From positions 1,922,001 through 1,986,000 of the forward strand of contig OY970203.1 in assembly GCA_963708325.1 (NCBI GenBank): 64,000 nt of DNA. The letters run 5' to 3'. Shown here piece after piece: positions 8,260 to 15,775 of this stretch. The notes under the pieces are model-generated. The model was given only the letters and a program-made list of their open reading frames with translations, ran no database searches and was not told where the DNA came from. The stretch's first letter is position 1; each line of letters opens with the position of its first letter. The translations under genes and the position numbers were made by a program. The DNA comes from G963708325 sp963708325. Lineage in GTDB: Bacteria > Actinomycetota > Thermoleophilia > Solirubrobacterales > 70-9.

Positions 8260-9483
8260 TCAGGCGTCGAGGGCGCGCTCGCGGCGGCGCCGCGCGATCG
8301 CACCCGCGGCCAGCCACAGGAGCGCCGCGACGATCGCCGCCGGGACCAGCGCCGCGAGGGCGATCAGGCCGACGCCAGCGGCCACCGCCAGCACCCGCAG
8401 CGCGTCGTGCAGGGCGTCCCCCGGCGTCCAGCTCCCCGAGGCGCTGGTCCCGTTGCCGTCGATCGCGACGTGGACGGACGCGAGGCGGGCGCGTGAGGCG
8501 ATCCCCGCGAGGTCGTGCCGCGCCGCGGCCAGCTCGCGGCGGGCGACCGCCAACCGGGCGCGGATCGCGCCGATCCGGCCGGGATCGGTGGCCTGGCCGA
8601 GTGCGCGCAGGAGCGCCCGAACGCCACGGCGCGAGTCGCGAAAGCGCTCGCGCGCCGTCACCGCCGGCCCGGTGATGTCCCGGCCGTTCTCCGACAGGGC
8701 CTCGACGTGGGCAAGCGACGTGAGGTCGCGCAGCGCCGGCCGCAGGCGGCTCGACGGGATCCGCAGATCGAACTGGGCGCCCGACGCGACGCCCGTGTCG
8801 GCGGAGCTGACGCTGGACGACAGGACGAAGCCGCGGTGGCGCCGGGTCACCTCGACGACGCCGTCGGCGACGTCGCGGACATCGTTGGGCGAGGTGGAGA
8901 GGGTGAGGGCGGCGGCGCGCTCGACCACGCGGCGACGGTGGCCGGGCGCGATGCCGCCGCCCGGTGCCGGGATGGGTGGCGCGGGAGCGATTGCGCCACC
9001 GCGCGAGCGCGCCCGATCGAAGGCACCCCGTTCGGGCGGCGTCACCTGAGCTGCGCCCGGCCCACCCGCCTTGCCGGCCACCGAGGGCTCCGGCCGGCCG
9101 GTCGAGACCGCCGTGGGCGCCGGGGAGCCGCCTCCCGATCCCCCCAGGACCCCGCTCTGGGAGATCGCGACGACGGCGACGACGGCGAACGTCGCCGCCG
9201 CCCCGAGCGCCGGCACCCAGCGGCGCGGCGCCAAGGCGCCGATCCGGCTTCGCAGGCGGGCGAGCGGTCCACGATCGCGGCCGAAGCCCTCGGCGGCGGC
9301 GCGGTCGAGCCGCTCGGCGGCGCCCGCGGGCAGACCGGGCCGCTCGTTGCGCAGATCGCGCGCCAGCTCGGCGACCGCGGCGAGATCGGGGGCGACGGGA
9401 CGGCCGCCAAGCGCATCATCGAGCGCCGCCAGCTCGCGCTCGACCTCTGGAGTCATCTCCACGTCCCGCTCACGCAGCCTCAT
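8260..9483 (-). CDS. DUF4349 membrane protein, probable anti-sigma factor
   Basis: 407 aa. A cytosolic N-terminal part of about 90 residues (ELAALDDALGGRPVAPDLAA and so on), one membrane helix (about 93-113, WVPALGAAATFAVVAVVAIS), a Gly/Pro-rich linker, then a DUF4349 region (about 185-345: ALTLSTSPNDVRDVADGVV, FVLSSSVSS, DLRIPSSRL) with a coiled-coil stretch, and a C-terminal hydrophobic hairpin (about 365-395). It overlaps the 3' end of the ECF sigma gene by 14 nt. Given the overlap and the topology, it most likely holds that sigma factor at the membrane and senses envelope state; the anti-sigma role is inference. Confidence 0.75.
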   Translation of the reverse strand: MRLRERDVEMTPEVERELAALDDALGGRPVAPDLAAVAELARDLRNERPGLPAGAAERLDRAAAEGFGRDRGPLARLRSRIGALAPRRWVPALGAAATFAVVAVVAISQSGVLGGSGGGSPAPTAVSTGRPEPSVAGKAGGPGAAQVTPPERGAFDRARSRGGAIAPAPPIPAPGGGIAPGHRRRVVERAAALTLSTSPNDVRDVADGVVEVTRRHRGFVLSSSVSSADTGVASGAQFDLRIPSSRLRPALRDLTSLAHVEALSENGRDITGPAVTARERFRDSRRGVRALLRALGQATDPGRIGAIRARLAVARRELAAARHDLAGIASRARLASVHVAIDGNGTSASGSWTPGDALHDALRVLAVAAGVGLIALAALVPAAIVAALLWLAAGAIARRRRERALDA

Positions 9484-10039
9484 CGCAGGACCTCCTCAGC
9501 TTCTCGACGACACGGTGGAGCCGGGTGCCGGCGTTGGTCTCGCTGACGCCGACCACGGCGGCGATCTCCGCGTTCGTGAGCCCGGCGAAGAACTTCAGCG
9601 CCACCAGCTCCCGCTCGCGCGGGGAGAGCTCGCCAAGCGCCGATCGCAGTGCCGCGCGACGGACAGCCGCCTCGGCGCCGACCTCGGGCGCGGTCGCCTC
9701 GGCGTCCGGGGGGTCGGCCTCGAGCGCCGTGTGGCGCCCGCGGCGCCGCAGCTCGTCGAGGGCGGCGTTGCGGGCGATCCCGAACAGCCAGGCGCGGCGG
9801 CTGCCCCGGGCGGGGTCGTAGCGGCGACGCTTGCGATATGCGCGCTCGAACGTCGCCGCGGTGACGTCCTCGGCCGCCGCACCAGAGCCGACGAGGCCCG
9901 CAACATAGGCGTAGAGGTCGTCGCGGCTGGAGCGGTAGAGCTCGTCGAAGGCGACGGCGGCGTCATCGGGGACCTGGCTGGCGGGGACGGCGATCGCTTC
10001 GCTCACACCGGTACTACGCCCGAGCGGCGGTCTCATCAC
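9470..10039 (-). CDS. ECF-family RNA polymerase sigma factor
   Basis: 189 aa. Region 2 is visible as FDELYRSSRDDLYAYV, then AAEDVTAATFERAYRKRRRYDP and RAWLFGIARNAALDELRRR. Region 4 follows as ALGELSPRERELVALKFFAGLTNAEIAAVVGVSETNAGTRLHRVVEKLR, a helix-turn-helix for the -35 element. Start is uncertain: GTG 10039 and ATG 10036 give an N-terminal extension of about 12 residues, whereas GTG at residue 12 (VSEAIAV) may be the true start. The gene overlaps the DUF4349 gene by 14 nt, a typical sigma/anti-sigma coupling. Target genes are not evident. Confidence 0.85.
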   Translation of the reverse strand: MMRPPLGRSTGVSEAIAVPASQVPDDAAVAFDELYRSSRDDLYAYVAGLVGSGAAAEDVTAATFERAYRKRRRYDPARGSRRAWLFGIARNAALDELRRRGRHTALEADPPDAEATAPEVGAEAAVRRAALRSALGELSPRERELVALKFFAGLTNAEIAAVVGVSETNAGTRLHRVVEKLRRSCDEAA

Positions 10040-10159
10040 AGCCAGTATCGGCCGCTGGCGCCCGCCGAGCGAGCCGCCGCCGCTTCGCTGGACGCGATAA
10101 CGCTCGAGACCAGCGCCGCGGCGCTGCGCGCTGCCGGCCTGGACCAGGAGGGCTAGAGG

Positions 10160-11494
10160 CTAGGCCGCCTTGCGCAGGCCGACCGCGGCCGGCCTCTGCG
10201 CCGCCTCGCCATAGGCGCCGGCCTGGGCGGCGCGGATCGAGTCGGCGGTGATCGCGACGAGCCGGCCGAGATCGGCCTGGGAGATCGCCAGCGGCGGCAT
10301 CAGCACGACGACGTCGCCGAGCGGGCGCACGATCGCGCCGCGCTCGCGCGCCTCGAGGGTGACGCGGTGGCCCATCCGCAGCGCCGGATCGTGCTCGCCG
10401 AGGTCGATCCCGACCATGAACCCGCGCCCGCGCACCTCGGCGACCTCCGGCAGCTCGCCGACGGCGGCAAGACGCTCGTGCAGGAGGCGGATCTTCGGCT
10501 GCAGCCGAAGCAGCGTGCGCTCCTCGTCGAAGACGTCGAGGCTGGCGAGCGCGGTCGCGCAGGCCAGCGGGTTGCCCGTGTAGGTGTGGCCGTGGAAGAA
10601 GGTGCGCATCTCCTCCGGGGCCCCGAGGAATCCCTCGTAGATCCGCTCGGTCGCGAGCGTCGCGGCCAGCGGCAGGTAGCCGCCGGTGAGCCCCTTCGCC
10701 AGGCAGAGAAGGTCCGGAGAGACCCGCTCCTGCTCGCAGGCGAACATCGTGCCGGTGCGGCCGAAGCCGGTTGCCACCTCGTCGCAGATGAGCAGCGCCC
10801 CGTGGCGGTCGCACAGCTCGCGCACGGCGCGCAGGTAGCCGGGCGGGTGCACCCGCATCCCCGCGGCCCCCTGCACGAGCGGCTCGACGATCACGGCGGC
10901 GACCTCCTCCTCGCGGCGGGCGAGGACGCGCGCCAGGTCCTCGGCGTCGCCGGCGGCGGCGCGATGCGCCTCGAAGAGCAGCGGGCGGTAGGCGGAGTGG
11001 AAGAGGCCGATCCCGCCGACCGAGACGGATCCGAGCGTGTCGCCGTGGTAGGAGCCGTCCAGGTGGACGAACGAGGTGCGGCGCACGTGCTGGCCGCCAC
11101 GCTGGCGGCAGTACTGGAAGGCCATCTTCAGCGCCACCTCGACCGCCGCCGAGCCCGAGTCCGAGTAGAAGACCCGCGACAGGCCGGGCGGGGAGATCTC
11201 GACCAGGCGCGCGGCCAGCTCGGCGGCCCCCCGGTGGGAGAGCCCGAGCATCGTCGAATGGGCGACGCGCCCGAGCTGGTCGCGCAGCGCCCGGTCGATG
11301 GTGGGGTGGCGATGGCCGTGGACGTTGCACCAGAGCGACGAGACGCCGTCGATGTAGCGACGCCCCACGTGGTCTATGAGATCGGTGCCCTCGGCCTGCT
11401 CGATCACCAGGGGATCCGACCGGCACCAGTCGCGCATCTGCGTGAAGGGGTGCCAGAGGTGGCGTTGATCGAGCTGACCGATCGTCGACGGCAT
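10160..11494 (-). CDS. bioA: Adenosylmethionine-8-amino-7-oxononanoate aminotransferase
   Basis: 444 aa with ATG at 11494 (MPSTIGQLDQRHLWHPFTQM), the typical BioA opening; upstream codons in frame are not family-like. PLP-dependent class III aminotransferase that converts KAPA to DAPA using S-adenosylmethionine as amino donor. Visible signatures: HLWHPFTQM substrate loop, DGVSSLWCNVHGH, SDSGSAAVEVALKMAFQY, LLICDEVATGFGRTG, and the PLP lysine in LCLAKGLTGGYLPLA. It stands apart from bioB-bioF-bioD by a divergently read marR-MFS pair. A TACGGT box 11 nt before the ATG is a possible -10. Confidence 0.95.
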   Translation of the reverse strand: MPSTIGQLDQRHLWHPFTQMRDWCRSDPLVIEQAEGTDLIDHVGRRYIDGVSSLWCNVHGHRHPTIDRALRDQLGRVAHSTMLGLSHRGAAELAARLVEISPPGLSRVFYSDSGSAAVEVALKMAFQYCRQRGGQHVRRTSFVHLDGSYHGDTLGSVSVGGIGLFHSAYRPLLFEAHRAAAGDAEDLARVLARREEEVAAVIVEPLVQGAAGMRVHPPGYLRAVRELCDRHGALLICDEVATGFGRTGTMFACEQERVSPDLLCLAKGLTGGYLPLAATLATERIYEGFLGAPEEMRTFFHGHTYTGNPLACATALASLDVFDEERTLLRLQPKIRLLHERLAAVGELPEVAEVRGRGFMVGIDLGEHDPALRMGHRVTLEARERGAIVRPLGDVVVLMPPLAISQADLGRLVAITADSIRAAQAGAYGEAAQRPAAVGLRKAA

Positions 11495-11581
11495 CGCCTG
11501 CCCGCACCGTAGATCCAGCCCCGGCCGGAACGAGCCCTCGGGAAGCCCGCAAACTGCGGCGCGACGACCGCTCGCGGGTAG

Positions 11582-11595
11582 GTGACGTCGGTCAC
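11582..11595. promoter_or_regulatory. GTGAC-N4-GTCAC palindrome between bioA and marR
   Basis: A perfect 5-bp inverted repeat with a 4-bp spacer. Read as gGTGA-N6-TCACA it is close to the CRP/FNR-family consensus. It is 88 nt from the bioA start and about 50 nt from the marR start, so it could act on either promoter. The binding protein is unknown. Confidence 0.35.
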
Positions 11596-11621
11596 ACAGC
11601 GGCACCGTCGGACGAAATTGC

Positions 11622-11652
11622 TTGCACATCTGCAATCATTGCACCGATGCAA
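11622..11652. promoter_or_regulatory. Two identical MarR-type operators TTGCA-N4-TGCAA
   Basis: Two perfect palindromes, TTGCAcatcTGCAA (11622-11635) and TTGCAccgaTGCAA (11639-11652), spaced 17 bp start to start. The second covers the marR start codon (ATG 11647). The outer arms extend further: TTGCTTGCA at 11618-11626 pairs with TGCAAGCAA at 11648-11656. The arrangement predicts cooperative autorepression of marR-MFS by the MarR dimer. Confidence 0.75.
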
Positions 11653-12138
11653 GCAACTGCCGGGACGCGGGAGAAGACCGACAGCGAGCTCGCCGCCAGC
11701 CTCGGCGTGGTGCTGCGCTACCTGTTCGTCAACCCTCCGTCCGGGCACCTGCGGGCGATCGAGGAGAGCGGGCTGTCGCCCACCCAATGCAAGGCCCTGT
11801 TCGTGCTGGCCGCCGAGGGCGGCGAGAGCGTCAAGTCGGTCGCCGCCTCGCTCGACGTCTCCCTGGCGACCGCCAGCCGGGCCCTCGATGCCCTCGTCGA
11901 GCGAAAGCTGGTCAGCAGCGCCGAGGACGAGGCCGATCGCCGCATCCGTCGCGTCGAGATCACCGCCGCGGGTCGCAGGCTAGCCGACAAGCTGGCGGCG
12001 CTGCGCGCTGCCGGGCTCGTCGAGTTCGTGCGCGGTCTCACCGACGAGCAGCGCTCCAAGCTCGACACCGCCCTCGACGCGCTGCTCGAGCGCGAGGAGA
12101 TCGTCGCCTTCGACAGCTTCGGGAGCCGGTCGCGATGA
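11647..12138 (+). CDS. MarR family transcriptional regulator
   Basis: 163 aa. Winged helix-turn-helix: helices in LSPTQCKALFVLA, recognition region SVKSVAASLDVSLATASRALDALVERKLV, and wing EDEADRRIRRVEITAAGRRLA, the D-x-R...V.LT pattern of MarR proteins, followed by a dimerisation helix. It is coupled by a 4-nt ATGA overlap to an MFS exporter, the standard layout of drug- or metabolite-responsive MarR-exporter pairs. Two TTGCA-N4-TGCAA operators overlap its own start, so it most likely represses itself and the exporter until a ligand binds. The ligand is unknown; its place inside the biotin genes is suggestive but not proof of a biotin link. Confidence 0.9.
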   Translation: MQATAGTREKTDSELAASLGVVLRYLFVNPPSGHLRAIEESGLSPTQCKALFVLAAEGGESVKSVAASLDVSLATASRALDALVERKLVSSAEDEADRRIRRVEITAAGRRLADKLAALRAAGLVEFVRGLTDEQRSKLDTALDALLEREEIVAFDSFGSRSR

Positions 12139-13715
12139 CCCGCTACGGCCACCTGATCACGGACGGCAACCGCAAGTGGTGGACGCTGGCGGCGATGTGC
12201 TTCGCGCTGTTCATGATCATGCTCGACAACACGGTCGTGAACGTGGCGCTGCCGTCGATCCAGCGCGACCTCGGGGCCAGCATCTCCAGCCTGGAGTGGA
12301 CGATCAACGGCTACACGCTCTCGTTCGCGGTCCTGCTCGCCACGGCGGGCAGGCTGGGCGACATCTTCGGCCGGCGCCGCATGTTCCTGTTCGGCGTCGT
12401 CGTCTTCGCGCTGTCGTCGGCTACCGCCGGCTTCGCCCCCGGGACCACCTGGCTGGTTGCCAGCCGCGTCGCCCAGGGTGTTGGCGCCGCATTCATGATG
12501 CCGGCGACGCTGTCGATCATCACCGACGCCTTCCCGGCCCGCGAGCGCGGCCGGGCGATCGGCACGTGGGCCGGCGTCTCGGCGCTGGCGCTCGCCGTCG
12601 GTCCGGTGGTCGGCGGCTTTCTCACCGAGCACATCTCCTGGCGCGCGATCTTCTACCTGAACCTCCCGGTCGCCACCGGCGCCGTGATCGCTGCCCTGTT
12701 CGCGGTGCGCGAGTCGCGCGACGAGACCGTGGAGCGGGTGGTCGACTACGCCGGCGTCGCCGCGCTCACCGGCGCGCTCACGGCGCTCGTGCTGGCCCTC
12801 GTCGAGGGCAACAGCTGGGGGTGGGGCTCCACCGCGATCCTGTCGCTGTTCGCGGTCTCCGCGGTGCTGCTCGTCGCGTTCGTCGCGATCGAGCTGCGGG
12901 TGCGCGTGCCGATGGTGGAGTTCGGGCTCTTCGCCAGCCGCGACTTCGTCGGTGCCACCCTGGTCGCCTTCGTCGTCTCCTTCGCGATGCTGGGCATGTT
13001 CTTCTTCCTCGCCCTCTACATGCAGAACATCATCGGCTTCACGCCGTTGCAGGCGGGGGTGCGCTTTCTGCCCTCCACGCTGATGATCGTGCTGATCGCG
13101 CCGATCGCGGGGCGCCTGACCGATCGCATCGGCCCGCGCTGGCTGATCACCGGCGGGCTGACCCTGGTGTCGATCGCCCTCTACGGCTTCACCCGCATCG
13201 ACCAGGGGACCACCTACGGTGACCTGCTCCCGGGCTTCGTGGTGATGGGCGCCGGAATCGCGATGACCATGTCGCCGATGTCGACCGCTGCGATGAACGC
13301 CGTCACCGAGGCCAAGGCGGGGATCGCCTCCGGCCTGCTCTCGATGTCGCGGATGATCGGCGGCACCTTCGGCGTGGCCGCGATCGGCGCCCTCTTCCAG
13401 ACCAGCGCGCGCTCCCGCCTCGAGGACCTGCTGTCGGGCTCGGGCGTGCCGCCATCGGCCGTCTCGCAGACCGTCCACGGGCTCGGCGGAGCAGGGCACG
13501 GGCCCCCCGCCGGGGTCAGCCCCGCCCAGGCGCATGAGATCGCAGCCGCCGGTCGCGAGGCGTTCGTCGGCGCCCTCGCGCAGTCGATGCGGCTGTCGAT
13601 GGCGGTGGCGCTGACAGGGGCCCTCTCTGCCGCGCTGCTGATCCGCTCGCGGGGCCGACGCCACGAAGCCGCGGCCGAAGCGGCGGTCGCCGCTCCGGCT
13701 GCCAGCGGCCGCTGA
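12135..13715 (+). CDS. MFS transporter, DHA2 (14-helix EmrB/QacA-like) family
   Basis: 526 aa from ATG 12135, overlapping the marR stop. About 14 membrane helices are predicted by eye. Motif A-like loop GRLGDIFGRRRMFLFG, motif near LDNTVVNVALPSIQRDLG (the DHA2 signature D-x-T-V-V-N-V-A-L-P), and motif C-like GPVVGGFL are present. Proton-driven efflux of a small molecule across the cytoplasmic membrane. The pair with MarR suggests substrate-induced expression. The C-terminus has a long polar insert (GAGHGPPAGVSPAQAHE) before the last helix. Confidence 0.92.
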   Translation: MTRYGHLITDGNRKWWTLAAMCFALFMIMLDNTVVNVALPSIQRDLGASISSLEWTINGYTLSFAVLLATAGRLGDIFGRRRMFLFGVVVFALSSATAGFAPGTTWLVASRVAQGVGAAFMMPATLSIITDAFPARERGRAIGTWAGVSALALAVGPVVGGFLTEHISWRAIFYLNLPVATGAVIAALFAVRESRDETVERVVDYAGVAALTGALTALVLALVEGNSWGWGSTAILSLFAVSAVLLVAFVAIELRVRVPMVEFGLFASRDFVGATLVAFVVSFAMLGMFFFLALYMQNIIGFTPLQAGVRFLPSTLMIVLIAPIAGRLTDRIGPRWLITGGLTLVSIALYGFTRIDQGTTYGDLLPGFVVMGAGIAMTMSPMSTAAMNAVTEAKAGIASGLLSMSRMIGGTFGVAAIGALFQTSARSRLEDLLSGSGVPPSAVSQTVHGLGGAGHGPPAGVSPAQAHEIAAAGREAFVGALAQSMRLSMAVALTGALSAALLIRSRGRRHEAAAEAAVAAPAASGR

Positions 13716-13766
13716 CGGCGCCGCTTCGGCCTTCCCCACCGTCCTGTCGGGCGGCCCCGTGGGCGG

Positions 13767-14450
13767 TCAGCAGCCGACGCCGAGCTCAGCGAGCTCGAGG
13801 CGCGGCCACGACTGCGGCCGGCCGAGGTCGAGCCGGGAGAGCGTCGCCACCGCGACGTCGCCCAGCCGCGCGATCGTCTTGCGGTTCGACCGTTCCACCG
13901 CGGAGGGCGAGTCCGGCCACGGCGTCAGGACGACGGCGCTCACCTCGAGGCCTGCGGCCCGCCCCGCCGCGATCGTCAGCAGCGAGTGGTTGATCGTCCC
14001 CAGCCCGGGAGGCGCCGCGACGACCAGCGGCAGACCGAGGTCGAGCGCGAGGTCTAGCACCAGGTAGGCGGGGGTCAGAGGCACCAGCAGGCCGCCCACG
14101 CCCTCGCAGACGAGCAGGTCGCCGGCCGCGCCCGCGGTTCGCGCCGCCGCCACGATCCGCGCCGGGTCGATCGTCTCGCCCGCAAGCTCCGCCGCAAGAT
14201 GCGGGGAGACGGGCGGGCCGAAGCGATAGGGCGCCACCTGCTCGTCTGACTGGTCCGACCCGGATGCCCGGCGCAGCACCGCGTGGTCCGGGCCGGCGCC
14301 GGAGGCATCGTCGAGTCCCGTGACGGCGGGCTTGAAGACGCGGACGGCGCGCCCGCCGCCGGCAGCCGTGCGAGCGATCGCCGCCGCCACGACCGTCTTG
14401 CCGACCTCGGTGCCGGTGCCGGTGACGAAGACCCCGGGCCCGACCGCCAC
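13767..14450 (-). CDS. bioD: ATP-dependent dethiobiotin synthetase
   Basis: 227 aa from GTG 14450, 5 nt after the bioF stop. The start VFVTGTGTEVGKT holds the BioD P-loop. Further matches: RVFKPAVTG with the carbamate-forming Lys region, LLVCEGVGGLLVPLT, and PLVVAAPPGLGTINHSLLT, the family's nucleotide-binding strands. It closes the ureido ring of dethiobiotin from DAPA, CO2 and ATP. A 1129-aa antisense frame that includes this gene is not a fusion: upstream of the GTG it is Arg/Gly-rich shadow of bioF and bioB. Last gene of the bioB-bioF-bioD run, convergent with the MFS gene. Confidence 0.93.
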   Translation of the reverse strand: MAVGPGVFVTGTGTEVGKTVVAAAIARTAAGGGRAVRVFKPAVTGLDDASGAGPDHAVLRRASGSDQSDEQVAPYRFGPPVSPHLAAELAGETIDPARIVAAARTAGAAGDLLVCEGVGGLLVPLTPAYLVLDLALDLGLPLVVAAPPGLGTINHSLLTIAAGRAAGLEVSAVVLTPWPDSPSAVERSNRKTIARLGDVAVATLSRLDLGRPQSWPRLELAELGVGC

Positions 14451-14455
14451 CTGGT

Positions 14456-15748
14456 TCAGGCGGCCCGCTCGAGACCGGTGCGCTCGACCTCGCCGCGACC
14501 GGGCTCGCCGCCGTTGCCCTGGGCGCCGGCGACCTCGGCGAGGTCGGCGTCGGCGCGGTCGAGGTCGAACGGCTCCGCCGGGCGCGCGCGGATGCCGACC
14601 GAGCGGGCCGCGGCCGCTATTGCCCGAGCGGCCTTGCGCAGCTCCGCCGGCCGATGCGTCGCCATCGCCGTCAGCCGCAGCCTCGATCCGCCCTCCGGCA
14701 CCGTCGGCGGCCGGATCGCCTGGGCGTAGACGCCGCGCTCCAGCGCCGCCTCGCACAGGTCGACGGTCGCGGCGGCGTCGCCGACCACCACGGGCACGAT
14801 CTGGGTCTGCGAGGGGCCCAGGTCCAGTCCCTCCGTCTCCAGCGCGCGCCGCAGCACACGCGCGTTGGACTGCAGGCGGTCGACCTGCTCCGGCCGCGAC
14901 TCGACCAGCTTCAGCGCCGCGGCAGCAGCGGCGACTACGGGTGGCGGAAGCGCGGTGGAGAAGATGAAGGTGCGCGCACGGTTGATCAGCCAATCGACGA
15001 TCTCGGCGTCGGCGCAGACATAGGCGCCATAGCCGCCGAGCGACTTGCCGAGGGTCCCCATGATCACGTCGACTTCGCCGGTCAGACCGGCCGCGGCGAC
15101 CGTCCCCCGGCCGCCGGGCCCGGCCGCGCCGGTGGCGTGGGCCTCGTCGACCATCACCCGGCAGTCGTGGCGGCGCGCCAGGTCGACTATCTCCTCCAGC
15201 GGCGCCACGTCCCCGTCCATCGAGAAGAGGCCGTCGGTGACGATGAGCGAGCCCCTGCCCTCGGCCCGCTCGAGCCCGTAGGCGAGATGCTCGAGGTCGG
15301 CATGGCGGTAGACGAACGTCTCCGCGCGGGCCAGCCTGCAGCCGTCGACGATGCTGGCGTGGTTGAGCTCGTCGGAGAGCACGACCTCGCCGCGGCGGGC
15401 GAGCGCGGCGATGACCCCGGTGTTCGCCAGGTAGCCGGAGCCGAACAGGAGCGCCGCGTCCTTGCCCTTGAAAGCGGCCAGGCGCTCCTCCAGGCGCCGG
15501 TGAAGCGCCATCGTCCCCGAGATCAGCCGCGACGCCCCGGCGCCGGCACCCCAGCGCATCGCCGCGTCGGCGGCGGCCCGCCGCACGGCCGGGTGGTCGG
15601 CCAGCCCGAGGTAGTTGTTCGAGCACAGCAGCAGAACCGGGCGACCGTCGAGCAGCACGTGCGGTCCCTGGGGGCCGCTGACAACGCGCAGGCGGCGATG
15701 GAGCCCGCGCTCGCGCAGCTCGTCGAGGTGGTCTGCGATGTCGGTCAC
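14456..15748 (-). CDS. bioF: 8-amino-7-oxononanoate synthase
   Basis: 430 aa, alpha-oxoamine synthase. Signatures: LLCSNNYLGLADHPAV, GAGASRLISGTMALHRRLEERLAAFKG, SDELNHASIVDGCRL, VMVDEAHATG, and the PLP lysine in GTLGKSLGGYGAY. Condenses pimeloyl-CoA or pimeloyl-ACP with alanine to KAPA. The first 385 residues match usual BioF length; the last 45 or so (RARPAEPFDLDRADADLAEVA and onward) are an acidic, low-complexity extension not typical for the family. It lies 27 nt after bioB in the same direction. Confidence 0.94.
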   Translation of the reverse strand: MTDIADHLDELRERGLHRRLRVVSGPQGPHVLLDGRPVLLLCSNNYLGLADHPAVRRAAADAAMRWGAGAGASRLISGTMALHRRLEERLAAFKGKDAALLFGSGYLANTGVIAALARRGEVVLSDELNHASIVDGCRLARAETFVYRHADLEHLAYGLERAEGRGSLIVTDGLFSMDGDVAPLEEIVDLARRHDCRVMVDEAHATGAAGPGGRGTVAAAGLTGEVDVIMGTLGKSLGGYGAYVCADAEIVDWLINRARTFIFSTALPPPVVAAAAAALKLVESRPEQVDRLQSNARVLRRALETEGLDLGPSQTQIVPVVVGDAAATVDLCEAALERGVYAQAIRPPTVPEGGSRLRLTAMATHRPAELRKAARAIAAAARSVGIRARPAEPFDLDRADADLAEVAGAQGNGGEPGRGEVERTGLERAA

Positions 15749-15775
15749 GCGCGTCCCTCCATGCCGCGCGCCACC

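Noticed and set aside
11495..11635. 47-residue extension of BioA to the upstream start
   Set aside because: It would run through the bioA/marR regulatory region including a MarR operator; BioA proteins begin near the LWHPFTQM block, as with ATG 11494.
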